A DNA stretch of 26,792 nt from CAZPUI01 sp964415525 (GTDB lineage Bacteria > Acidobacteriota > Holophagae > Holophagales > Holophagaceae). Of this stretch, positions 1 to 7,183 are shown in pieces. The number at the start of each line of letters is the position of its first letter. Within the stretch, counting starts at the first letter, position 1. Location: the NCBI GenBank assembly GCA_964415525.1, contig CAYQAS010000059.1:1-26792 (forward strand). Reading direction: 5' to 3'. The position numbers were made by a program, and so were the translations under genes. The notes beneath the pieces were generated by a model, which was given only the letters and a program-made list of their open reading frames with translations, was not told the origin of the DNA and ran no database searches.

Positions 1-750
1 ATGGGCGTGCGCTCGGCCGAACTCACGAAGTACGCCGCCAACGCCATGCTGGCGCTGCGCATCAGCTTCATCAACGAAATCGCAGGCCTCTGCGAGACTG
101 TGGGCGCCAATGTGGAGATGGTGCGGGCGGGCATCGGCAGCGACCACCGTATCGGGAAGTATTTCCTGAATCCCGGTCCCGGTTTCGGGGGCAGTTGCTT
201 TCCGAAGGATCTCCAGGCATTGCTCAAGACGGGTCGCGAGTATGGCCACGCGCTCATGGCCCTGGCCACCACCGTGGAGGCCAACCGGCATCAGAAGCAG
301 GTTCTGACCCGCAAGATTCGTAAGCATTACGATGGTCAGCCTGGGAACCCCGTGCCTTTGCACGGCAAGCGCTTTGCGCTCTGGGGCCTCGCTTTCAAGG
401 CCCACACGGACGACATCCGGGAAGCCATGAGCCTCGAACTGATCGAGAGCCTCCTGAATATGGGCGCGACGGTGGCGGTGCATGATTTCGAGGCCATGGA
501 CAACGTCCGCGCCCGCATCGGCGATCGCGTGACCTACTGTGAGGATCCATTCCTGGCGTGTGATGGCGCGGACGCGCTGATCATCGCCACCGAGTGGCCC
601 GAGTATGCCAAGGCTGATCTGGGAACGGTCGCCTCCCGACTGAAGTCCAAGGTCCTGTTCGATGGCCGCAACCTCTTCCAGCCCAAGGCCATGGGTGAAC
701 AGGGCTGGATCTACCACTCCATCGGCCGTCTTCCGGTGTACCCTGGATGA
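1..750 (+). CDS. ugd: UDP-glucose 6-dehydrogenase, C-terminal part (5' end outside window)
   Basis: This enzyme oxidises UDP-glucose to UDP-glucuronate with two NAD+ in the cytoplasm, supplying precursors for envelope or capsular polysaccharide. The 249 visible residues cover the central helix and the C-terminal UDP-binding domain; the N-terminal NAD-binding Rossmann domain lies upstream of the window, since the family is usually about 440 residues. Seen directly: the catalytic-helix motif ELTKYAANAMLA at residues 7-18 with its Lys and Asn, the active-site cysteine motif GGSCFPKD (Cys66), the GLAFKAHTDDIRE segment of the C-terminal domain, and the late motif FDGRNLFQP. The ATG at base 1 is most likely an internal methionine, because homologues have a residue here in mid-protein. 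A 41-base gap separates it from tatA, so co-transcription is possible. Confidence 0.93.
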   Translation: MGVRSAELTKYAANAMLALRISFINEIAGLCETVGANVEMVRAGIGSDHRIGKYFLNPGPGFGGSCFPKDLQALLKTGREYGHALMALATTVEANRHQKQVLTRKIRKHYDGQPGNPVPLHGKRFALWGLAFKAHTDDIREAMSLELIESLLNMGATVAVHDFEAMDNVRARIGDRVTYCEDPFLACDGADALIIATEWPEYAKADLGTVASRLKSKVLFDGRNLFQPKAMGEQGWIYHSIGRLPVYPG

Positions 751-791
751 TTGCCGCCCTCGCGCGTTGAACCTTGCACGGAGTTATCCAC

Positions 792-980
792 ATGGCTGGT
801 TTGGGCTTTACCGAAATCCTACTGATTGGAGCGGTGCTCCTGCTCCTCTTTGGGCCGAGTCAGCTGCCCAAGCTCGGCAAGTCCCTGGGTGAAGGCATCC
901 GTGAGTTCAAGAAGGCCGGCAAGGAGATCACCGAAGCCGTCCGCGAAGGCGTGACTGAAGACGACAAGGCCAAGAAGTAG
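792..980 (+). CDS. tatA: Sec-independent protein translocase subunit TatA
   Basis: TatA is the small pore-forming subunit of the twin-arginine translocase, which exports folded proteins across the inner membrane. The 62-residue product has the family layout: a short N-terminus, one membrane helix (about residues 7-20), the hinge motif FGPSQLPKLG, an amphipathic helix (GEGIREFKKAGKEI) and a short charged tail. The start at 792 is chosen over an in-frame ATG at 774 because GGAG lies 8 bases upstream and the product then starts at the normal family position. Residue 8 is glutamate, which in E. coli is typical of TatB rather than TatA (Gln8), so a dual TatA/TatB role is possible. No separate tatB is in the window. 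tatC follows after 72 bases containing a hairpin. Confidence 0.93.
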   Translation: MAGLGFTEILLIGAVLLLLFGPSQLPKLGKSLGEGIREFKKAGKEITEAVREGVTEDDKAKK

Positions 981-993
981 TATTTGCCCTTTG

Positions 994-1030
994 AGTCCGG
1001 CCCCCTGGCCTCACCGCCGTGGGCCGGACT
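994..1030 (+). terminator. Hairpin between tatA and tatC (attenuator or partial terminator)
   Basis: AGTCCGGCCC at 994-1003 is perfectly complementary to GGGCCGGACT at 1021-1030, giving a 10-bp GC-rich stem with a 17-base loop. It is followed by TCTTCTGT, which is pyrimidine-rich but not a true U-run. The hairpin starts 14 bases after the tatA stop and ends 22 bases before tatC. It could end some transcripts after tatA or protect the 3' end of tatA mRNA. The stem is seen directly; the role is inference. Confidence 0.55.
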
Positions 1031-1052
1031 TCTTCTGTGAGCGCTCCTGAAC

Positions 1053-1826
1053 ATGGCGATGCCCGAGACTCCGGCCAATGAGATGACTTTCCTGGAACAC
1101 CTCCAGGAGTTACGCGTACGCCTCACCCGAGCGGTGATCATCCTTGTTGCGGGCTTTGGCGTGATGTATTTCTTCCGCTTCCATCTCTGGAAGTTGGCCG
1201 CCAAGCCGTTCATGGAAGTCTTCATCAAGCGCGCGACGGAACTGAAGCTCCCACAGACGGATCCTTTCGCATTCACAAGTGCCACGGAACCCTTCTTCTC
1301 ATTGATGCGATTGGCCTTCTGGGCGTCCATGTTCGTTACGGCGCCACTTCTGTTCCATCAAGTCTGGTCGTTTATTCGGCCAGGCCTCTATGACCGGGAA
1401 CGGAAATGGGCCCTGCCATTCATCCTGGCCACCAGCGGTTGCTTCGTCGGCGGGGCCCTGTTCGCCTACCGCTACGCGTTCCAGATCATGGCCGACATCC
1501 TGTTGCAGGAAGCCCTTCAGGCTGGGCTTCGGGCCAATCTGGCCATGACGGATTACCTTGACCTCTTCATCTATACGCTGGTGGGCACGGGCGTGTCGTT
1601 TGAACTGCCGGTCCTGGTGTTCTTCCTGACTCGGTTCCGCCTCATCACCGCCCGGTGGATGCTCAAGTTCTGGAAACACGCGACCATGATCATCGTGATC
1701 GCCGCCGCCTTCCTGACACCTGGGGATGTCGTGGTGACGACCCTCTTCTTCAGCGCGGTACTCCTTGGTCTTTACTGGATTTCCGTGCTGGTGGCCTGGG
1801 TCGCCGCCCCCAAACCGAATTCCTGA
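1053..1826 (+). CDS. tatC: Sec-independent protein translocase subunit TatC
   Basis: TatC is the polytopic receptor of the twin-arginine translocase; with TatB or a dual-function TatA it recognises the RR signal peptide. The 257-residue product has the family length and about six hydrophobic segments. It opens with MTFLEHLQELRVRL (from residue 11), the conserved cytoplasmic N-terminal motif, and has the first-loop motif FIRPGLYDRERK that contributes to signal-peptide binding. FLTPGD stands near the fifth helix where many homologues have TPPD. The start at 1053 is one of three nearby in-frame ATGs (1053, 1059, 1083); none has a strong ribosome-binding site, so the exact start is uncertain by up to 10 residues. 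It follows tatA and ends at a strong terminator, so the pair forms the end of a transcription unit. Confidence 0.95.
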   Translation: MAMPETPANEMTFLEHLQELRVRLTRAVIILVAGFGVMYFFRFHLWKLAAKPFMEVFIKRATELKLPQTDPFAFTSATEPFFSLMRLAFWASMFVTAPLLFHQVWSFIRPGLYDRERKWALPFILATSGCFVGGALFAYRYAFQIMADILLQEALQAGLRANLAMTDYLDLFIYTLVGTGVSFELPVLVFFLTRFRLITARWMLKFWKHATMIIVIAAAFLTPGDVVVTTLFFSAVLLGLYWISVLVAWVAAPKPNS

Positions 1827-1847
1827 GTCAGCGGCATTAGTGAAGAA

Positions 1848-1886
1848 GAAGCCCCGTAACGCTCATGCGTGACGGGGCTTCCTTTT
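1848..1886 (+). terminator. Rho-independent terminator after tatC
   Basis: GAAGCCCCGT (1848-1857) pairs perfectly with ACGGGGCTTC (1872-1881) around a 14-base loop and is followed by CTTTT. It begins 21 bases after the tatC stop and ends 22 bases before the end of the convergent DUF4388 gene. The minus-strand reading also has a T-rich flank (CTTCTTC), so it may serve both genes. Confidence 0.85.
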
Positions 1887-1908
1887 ACGAGACCATGCTC
1901 CGATCGAG

Positions 1909-3036
1909 TCAGCGAAGGGGATCAGGCTTCAGGGTGAGGTCCGGAACGGGGTTTCGCTCACCTCCGAGCGGCGCATGCAGTTGCCTTGACAGCACCGTAC
2001 CTCCATCTTTCGGTGAAGCCATCCGGAAGATCCAAGCCTTGCGCTGCAGCGTAAGTGGGTCATCCAGAACCAACACTTCTGCCGATTCAAAGCTGGCCAA
2101 ACCCTGGTTGACGGACACCCGAGCTCTAGGAACGTAGGTCAGGATGGGGACCAGAATCAAGGTCGCCACCATGAGCCAGAACCAACCGGTCGCAGGCTCC
2201 GGCGCAGTCTTAACCCGCTGGATCTCCGGTTGAACCTGCCAGGAGGGTGAAACCCTGACCTCGATTCCCGGGGCAATCTCCAGGAGCCGCATGTCCACGA
2301 GATCCGCGATGATCTTGCACGTTTCCAGTTCGTCATACCGGGTGATCTGGAGCACGCTCTGGATGGATTGTGGCTCTGCAAAATAGGTGAGGACGGTCTC
2401 CTGCTCGTGCGTGAGCCCGGACGTCTGGAAATTGGACGGGCGACCGTCGAGCAGACCCGACATGTCCTGGTCGATGTCCAGCCGGATCATGTTCGCTTCC
2501 GGCGTCTTGGCAAGGGGCACGGTGTGTTCGGGGAGCCGCTTCTGCACCTGCGGCCACTCGTCCATCACCCGTGCGGCTTCCATCAGGACCGTGTCCACGG
2601 GAATGGGGGGGAAGTTGTCACGATCCAGTTCCAACGGAAGGATCGAGTCGAATCGATAGTCCCCTTCGACCCAACGGAAGGTTCGGTAAATAATTGACAT
2701 GGCCTGGTTGAACAGGGCGTCCTGCAGGTCCTGCGGAGAGATCTTGCCACTCTCGAGAAGCAGGGTTCCCATTCGTTTCAAGGTCTGTCGCTGCTGCTGG
2801 ATCATGGCGGCCAGTTCATCACCGGACAGCCTGCCCAGGCGGACCAGCATCGCCCCAACCCGTTCCTCCACGCGGACCTGGTTGGAGTCGCACCCCACGA
2901 TGTCGCCCTGGTCGAAATAGACCTTCACGAATTCTTGGCCCCGGGTCAGGACGAGCGTGCCGCTCTTGCCCTGGGTCTTGATCATGTTGAAGAGCGAAAA
3001 GAGGTCAAAATCTCTCAGGGAGCCTTCGAGTGCCAT
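1909..3036 (-). CDS. DUF4388 (PATAN-like) protein with one membrane span
   Basis: The 375-residue product begins MALEGSLRDFDLFSLFNMI, the signature of the DUF4388/PATAN domain (about residues 1-105), which is found in regulators of gliding, motility and signalling. Residues 106-260 read as a helical region with further repeats related to this domain (EQETVLTYFAEPQSIQSVL looks like the usual helical follow-on). A single hydrophobic stretch, GWFWLMVATLILVPILTYVP, spans about residues 284-303, leaving a 72-residue tail probably outside the cytoplasm. The start is supported by GAGGTG overlapping the TGA of the upstream gene 9 bases away, so translation is probably coupled to the TPR/zinc-ribbon gene at 3046-4890. 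A DUF4388 domain tethered to the membrane suggests a signalling or scaffold role, but no catalytic motif is visible and the function is unknown. Confidence 0.85.
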   Translation of the reverse strand: MALEGSLRDFDLFSLFNMIKTQGKSGTLVLTRGQEFVKVYFDQGDIVGCDSNQVRVEERVGAMLVRLGRLSGDELAAMIQQQRQTLKRMGTLLLESGKISPQDLQDALFNQAMSIIYRTFRWVEGDYRFDSILPLELDRDNFPPIPVDTVLMEAARVMDEWPQVQKRLPEHTVPLAKTPEANMIRLDIDQDMSGLLDGRPSNFQTSGLTHEQETVLTYFAEPQSIQSVLQITRYDELETCKIIADLVDMRLLEIAPGIEVRVSPSWQVQPEIQRVKTAPEPATGWFWLMVATLILVPILTYVPRARVSVNQGLASFESAEVLVLDDPLTLQRKAWIFRMASPKDGGTVLSRQLHAPLGGERNPVPDLTLKPDPLR

Positions 3037-3045
3037 GGAATCACC

Positions 3046-4890
3046 TCATCCGCGACGCAAGAACAGCTTCAGCCAGGATCGGAAGTAGAAGAGTCCCAGA
3101 AGTCCATAGCCGATGGGCAGCCAGAGGCTCACCGGATCGGGCAGCACTTCGCCGGGGTAGCGCATCAGGCGTCCGGTTCCAAGGACCATGCTGGCGGCGA
3201 AGGCCACCAGTGTGAACTCGAGGAAACCCGCGCGGCTCTGGCCGAGGAATACCAAGTCGAGTCCTGGAACCAGCACGATGAGGGTCCTGTGGATCCAGCG
3301 CTGCTGGGTCTGGAAGGTCGCAGCGTCCTCGACCTTGGCCTTGCGGCTATCCCCATGAAGTCCGTCTTTCAACACAAACAGATGATGGCACTTCGAGCAG
3401 ACATCCGGCTCCGGGCTGTCAGTGGTGTGGAACGCTTCGCCACACCGGATGCACTGCGTTGGGTGAGCTTCGCGCAGACTCTGCCGAGCACGGAGGAACA
3501 TAAGGGCAACCGCAGCCAATGGGACACCTGTCCAGAGCATGGCGTCCAGGCCCCACCTCGCACCGGATGGCAGTTGCGGTTCACCAATGTGGTGGGCGAG
3601 AGCCTCAATGCGTTCTGCGGTGTCAGGTAAGGGGACAGCAAAGGCCCGCTGTTCGATGCGTGCCTGGCTGGCATCGCGCAGTTGGACGTATCGTTCCGGA
3701 GAGCTTTTCCGGGCTTCATCCTGCTTCTGGGCGCCGAGATTCGAATCCAACTTTCGGAAGGCCAAAATGCTCTGGTTCATCAGGATTTCAGTCGTGGTGC
3801 CCTTGTTGTTGGCCTGCTCAAAGAGACGATCAGCTTCCTCGGTTCGCCCGAGCTGGTAGACGGCCACTCCGAGGTTGTTCAACACCCCGGGTTGGAAGGG
3901 GTGCTTGGATACCAGGTGCCGGAACAGCGTTTCAGCCTCGCTCCATGTTTGGTTTTGGAGGGCCTGCCACCCTTTGAGGTAGGCTCGGTCGCCCTCGGAA
4001 AGCCCCTTTACCGAGGACCAGTCGATCACTTTCCAGTGAGGACGAAGTTGCACCGACTCGAGACTGGGACGAGGCACCTGAACTGCTTTGGGTTCAAGGA
4101 GAGAAAGCAGCGGATGGGCGAGCTGAAGAAGGATGACCAGCATCGCCGTTCGAAGTTCATGCCTCTGCATGAAGGGGACGAGCAGCCACAGCCAAGCCAT
4201 CGCGCAGAAAATGGGGTCAAGCCCGACCAATACGGGCAGCGAGAGCAGGAATGCTCCCGCCAACGCCCTCACCATGGCATTCGGGATGAATCGGGAGAGC
4301 GGTTCTTCCCATAGGTAGCGAAACACGCGGCGGTAACGCATCACCAAGGCCAAGGCCCACCCAAGGGTGAGCGCTGTGACAAGTACGCGCAACCAGGCCA
4401 GATGATGGATCACGAACAGCCAGCGATGCACGGGATGGGTGAGACGGAGTCGGGACAGTTCAATCACATCCGGTAGGCCTTCGATATAACCCATGAGATC
4501 GCGTTGGCGAAGCAGGGAGATTCGAGCTCCCATCAAGGTGGGATGACCCGGTGCCCAGTGTTCGATCTGGCGTAGCGTTTGCAGGCCAAGGTCGACCTGC
4601 CCGTCCGCTCCACGGCTCAATGCCCAGACGGTCAGGGATTCCACCAGAGGAGTCATGTCCAGCGTGCCGTGATCGCGCCGGAGAACCTCCACGTCCTGTA
4701 CCGCTCCCGCAATAGATTTGGCGTCACCGCGCGATAGCGCGGCTTTCATCTTTTCTGCACGATGCGCCAAGGCAATGGCGACGGTATCTGCCCCGACTTG
4801 GAGACGTTGTTCCGAGTCAGCGGGAGCCTGTGCTGACAACACTCCTGCGAGACTGCAGCACCACAGCAGAAGGCGGACGACATGCAACAT
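3046..4890 (-). CDS. Membrane protein with TPR repeat and CxxC-CxxC zinc ribbon
   Basis: The frame is open from 5070, but the start at 4890 is preferred: AGGAG stands just upstream and the product then begins with a good signal peptide (MLHVVRLLLWCCSLAGVLSA, cleavage near residue 20). This gives 614 residues. Visible parts: an alpha-helical region (20-150), about four hydrophobic helices (164-183, 209-224, 226-241, 248-266), a TPR pair (about 300-365, with VLNNLGVAVYQLGRTEEADR), a further hydrophobic helix (449-466), a zinc ribbon with Cys480, Cys483, Cys498 and Cys501 (CIRCG and CSKC), and two or three C-terminal hydrophobic helices. I do not recognise a named family. The gene is first in a two-gene operon with the DUF4388 protein. 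The mix of extracytoplasmic TPR and cytoplasmic zinc ribbon suggests assembly or sensing at the inner membrane; topology is inference. Confidence 0.8.
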   Translation of the reverse strand: MLHVVRLLLWCCSLAGVLSAQAPADSEQRLQVGADTVAIALAHRAEKMKAALSRGDAKSIAGAVQDVEVLRRDHGTLDMTPLVESLTVWALSRGADGQVDLGLQTLRQIEHWAPGHPTLMGARISLLRQRDLMGYIEGLPDVIELSRLRLTHPVHRWLFVIHHLAWLRVLVTALTLGWALALVMRYRRVFRYLWEEPLSRFIPNAMVRALAGAFLLSLPVLVGLDPIFCAMAWLWLLVPFMQRHELRTAMLVILLQLAHPLLSLLEPKAVQVPRPSLESVQLRPHWKVIDWSSVKGLSEGDRAYLKGWQALQNQTWSEAETLFRHLVSKHPFQPGVLNNLGVAVYQLGRTEEADRLFEQANNKGTTTEILMNQSILAFRKLDSNLGAQKQDEARKSSPERYVQLRDASQARIEQRAFAVPLPDTAERIEALAHHIGEPQLPSGARWGLDAMLWTGVPLAAVALMFLRARQSLREAHPTQCIRCGEAFHTTDSPEPDVCSKCHHLFVLKDGLHGDSRKAKVEDAATFQTQQRWIHRTLIVLVPGLDLVFLGQSRAGFLEFTLVAFAASMVLGTGRLMRYPGEVLPDPVSLWLPIGYGLLGLFYFRSWLKLFLRRG

Positions 4891-5121
4891 CAGCGGTTCT
4901 CCTGTGTAGACATCGCAGACTGGATACAACAATCTGCGTCGCCTTGAGGAATGATGGCTTTCCAACTCAAGCATCTGCCTGCGTGGAGCCGACGGCAACT
5001 TGAATCCATTTCGACCACTCTCTGCACCAAGATGATGTTTCGGAAGCGTATCACAGCTTGCTCCAGCCACTTCTCAGGCCGTCGTGTTGATGGGAAGATT
5101 GAATTCGATAAAGGAGGCACC
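4891..5121. promoter_or_regulatory. Divergent intergenic region with probable promoters
   Basis: These 231 bases separate two divergent genes, so both must be transcribed from here. Each side has a clear ribosome-binding site: AGGAG before the minus-strand start at 4890, and AAGGAGG at 5111-5117 before the plus-strand start at 5122. I see no convincing -35/-10 pair; weak AT-rich candidates are near 4920-4935 (minus) and 5087-5112 (plus). An open frame crosses the region in each direction, but these are extensions upstream of the real starts. Confidence 0.4.
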
Positions 5122-6153
5122 ATGCGTACCCTCATTCCAGCAGCCTTGGTTGTCGTGGCAGGCCTGAGTCTTGCCGGTCAGACGACGGGGCGCATCCAGG
5201 GCAAAGTCACCACGACCGCCGGCAAGGCCATCCCTAATGCGCAAATCAAGATGAGCAGGGTCGATATTAAATGGACCAAGGACATCAAAGTGGAGGCCAG
5301 CGGCTCCTTCATGCAGGTGGGATTGGATCCAAAGCTGTTCAATATTGAGGTCACCGCTGAGGGCTTCGTCACACAGAAGAAGCAAGTCAAAATCCCACTT
5401 GGTGAGGCCCTCACCGAAAATTTCGTCATGCTGACCTCAGAAGAAGCCGCGAAATCAAATCCCGGGACCATCGTTGCGGATCCTGGCGCATCCGCGGAAG
5501 CAAAGGCCAGCAACGCATATAACAGCGCTGTTGGGTTGGTCAATGCCCAGAAATTCGGAGAGGCCCTTCCCCTGCTCGAAGAGTCCGTGAATAGCATGAA
5601 GGAGTCCATCTCGGTCACGAAGGACGAGAAACTCAAGGGCGAGATTGCTGAGCGGCTTGCCAGGGTGGAAAAGGTCTATGCGATCTGCCTCTTCGAGGTC
5701 GGCTCCACGGATGAGACCCAGCGCAAGACGCTGTGGGAGCGTGTGGAGCCCCTGCTTCTGAAGTTCAAGGCTCTTGAAGCCAAGGACGAACGCTACCCGG
5801 TTTATCTGGCGAAGATTGCAGAGTTCAAGGGCGATACGGAAGGAGCCAAGAAATATGAGGCCGAAGCCGAGGCCATCGTGGGTCCCCGCCCCGAGAAGAC
5901 CTACAACGCTGCGGCCGAGGCTTATAACAAAAACGACATGGCGGGTACGAAGAAGAACTGCGAAAAGACCATCGCCATCGATCCCAAATACGCTGAAGCT
6001 TACTATCTTCTGGCCATGGCCGAGTTTAGCCTTGGCAACCTGAAGGGCACCAAGGCCAATTTCCAGAAGTATCTGGAGCTTGCTCCCAGCGGAAAACATG
6101 CAGGCGAAGTGGCCGAGATGCTCAAAGATCCGAGCCTGAAGAACATCAAGTAG
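5122..6153 (+). CDS. Secreted carboxypeptidase-regulatory-like domain and TPR protein
   Basis: The 343-residue product starts with a signal peptide (MRTLIPAALVVVAGLSLAG). A beta-sandwich of the carboxypeptidase-regulatory type follows at about residues 20-105 (GRIQGKVTTTAGKAIPNAQI, then FNIEVTAEGFVTQKK). After a low-complexity linker, helical repeats fill the rest, ending with TPRs at about 255-335 (AYNKNDMAGTKKNCEKTIAI, then KYAEAYYLLAMAEFSLGNL). The start at 5122 is chosen because AAGGAGG sits just upstream, although the frame is open from 4951. Such proteins are common in Acidobacteria as periplasmic or outer-membrane-associated scaffolds. It is divergent from the TPR/zinc-ribbon operon and may share its control, which is inference. 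Base use is less GC-rich than its neighbours (many AAG and AAT codons), fitting a lysine-rich secreted protein. The exact function is unknown. Confidence 0.85.
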   Translation: MRTLIPAALVVVAGLSLAGQTTGRIQGKVTTTAGKAIPNAQIKMSRVDIKWTKDIKVEASGSFMQVGLDPKLFNIEVTAEGFVTQKKQVKIPLGEALTENFVMLTSEEAAKSNPGTIVADPGASAEAKASNAYNSAVGLVNAQKFGEALPLLEESVNSMKESISVTKDEKLKGEIAERLARVEKVYAICLFEVGSTDETQRKTLWERVEPLLLKFKALEAKDERYPVYLAKIAEFKGDTEGAKKYEAEAEAIVGPRPEKTYNAAAEAYNKNDMAGTKKNCEKTIAIDPKYAEAYYLLAMAEFSLGNLKGTKANFQKYLELAPSGKHAGEVAEMLKDPSLKNIK

Positions 6154-6176
6154 TGCTGCCTTACTGCAGATGTGAA

Positions 6177-6204
6177 GAGGGGGGGGCAGAACGCCCCCTC
6201 ATTT
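6177..6204 (+). terminator. Probable terminator after the secreted TPR gene
   Basis: A run of eight G at 6179-6186 plus C6187 can pair with GCCCCCTC at 6193-6200 around the loop AGAAC, followed by ATTT. The stem is strong with one G-U pair possible; the T-tract is short. It begins 24 bases after the stop codon at 6153. Confidence 0.6.
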
Positions 6205-6232
6205 CATGTCTAAAGTAAGCCGAAAGGCCGGG

Positions 6233-7006
6233 ATGCCGAATCGAACGTCCTCCATCCATGTTGCGGCAGGTGTCCTGCCAGTGCAGCGATGGGGACTCGA
6301 TAAACCCAGGCATCCTGTACTGCTTCTGCATGAGGCCCTCGGTTCCATCGAGTTGTGGCGGACCTTTCCGCAAACCCTCGCTGAGACATGGAATTGCAGC
6401 GTCTTCGCCTATGAGCGCCAGGGGCACGGGCGCTCCTCCCCCGCGAGCGAACCCTGGCCCTCGAACTGGCTGGAACAGGAGGCCACGGAAGTGCTTCCTG
6501 CGGTGCTGGATGCCCTCGGCCTGGAGCGCCCCCTGCTCATGGGCCACAGCGATGGCGGTACCCTGGCGCTCCAATTCGCGGCGCGCTTTCCGGAGCGGGT
6601 GAGCGGGGTCATCACCCTGGCGGCGCATGTCCGAGTGGACGAGCGCACCCTGGCGGGGGTGGCCTCCGCTGGACGTGCCTACCGTGGGGGTGACCTGGCC
6701 CAGCGGCTCACGAAATACCACGGCGCAAATACCGATGCGCTCTTTCGCCGTTGGCACGATACGTGGCTCGATCCCGACTGGCGAAGCTGGTCTATCGAAG
6801 CCGAACTGGATGCCATTCGCTGCCCGGTATTGGCCCTGCAAGGCGCCGAGGACCCATACGGTCTGCCGGATCAGATGGAAACCATCGCACGACGGACGGG
6901 AGGAGACGCGCGCCTGATGCCGGATTGCGGCCACGCTCCCCACATGGAGGCCCCTGAGGCCACCCTGGAGGCCATCGCCTCGTTCCTGGCGGACCGCGGC
7001 CTCTGA
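6233..7006 (+). CDS. Alpha/beta-fold hydrolase
   Basis: The 257-residue product has the alpha/beta-hydrolase layout: the oxyanion segment LLLHEALGS (30-38), YERQGHGRS (60-68), the nucleophile elbow GHSDGG with Ser106, a cap region rich in Trp and Arg (about 140-185), an acidic residue in GAEDPYG (Asp207), and His234 in CGHAPHMEAP. This is a complete Ser-Asp-His triad. Its sequence style matches small esterases and lactone or ring-cleavage hydrolases, but the substrate cannot be told from sequence. The ATG at 6233, with AAAGG 5 bases before it, is preferred to the ATG at 6206, which lies right against the terminator hairpin. The gene is followed after 177 bases by the IcmF gene. A role in releasing CoA esters or supplying branched acids to that pathway is speculation. 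Confidence 0.85.
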   Translation: MPNRTSSIHVAAGVLPVQRWGLDKPRHPVLLLHEALGSIELWRTFPQTLAETWNCSVFAYERQGHGRSSPASEPWPSNWLEQEATEVLPAVLDALGLERPLLMGHSDGGTLALQFAARFPERVSGVITLAAHVRVDERTLAGVASAGRAYRGGDLAQRLTKYHGANTDALFRRWHDTWLDPDWRSWSIEAELDAIRCPVLALQGAEDPYGLPDQMETIARRTGGDARLMPDCGHAPHMEAPEATLEAIASFLADRGL

Positions 7007-7183
7007 CGCAGGCTCTCGCCACGATCCAACCGCGCCACGCGCGGTCAGAGAGCGCATATCCCCGTTAAGGATTCAGCGGGTCGGTAACCCCTGCCGATGG
7101 GTCTGCATCCAAGCCGCAACCCGCTCTTTATGACCCCCCAAGTAAACGTCTGCCCCGGCGCACGCCCTGCGCTCGAAAGCCCC
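7007..7183 (+). other. Intergenic leader upstream of icmF with inverted repeat
   Basis: No gene is supported here apart from possible N-terminal extensions of IcmF (ATG at 7097 or 7130). AGCGGGT at 7075-7081 is complementary to ACCCGCT at 7119-7125 with 37 bases between. I looked for a cobalamin riboswitch, as IcmF needs B12, and did not find its conserved box. A promoter for the acyl-CoA block may lie here but I cannot point to one. Confidence 0.35.

Noticed and set aside
1..3. Base 1 ATG as the true start of UDP-glucose dehydrogenase
   Set aside because: The motif that follows lies mid-protein in the family and the NAD-binding domain would be missing; the gene is cut by the window edge.
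7007..7183. Possible cobalamin riboswitch before icmF
   Set aside because: The conserved B12-box sequence and flanking stems were not found; only a short inverted repeat is present.
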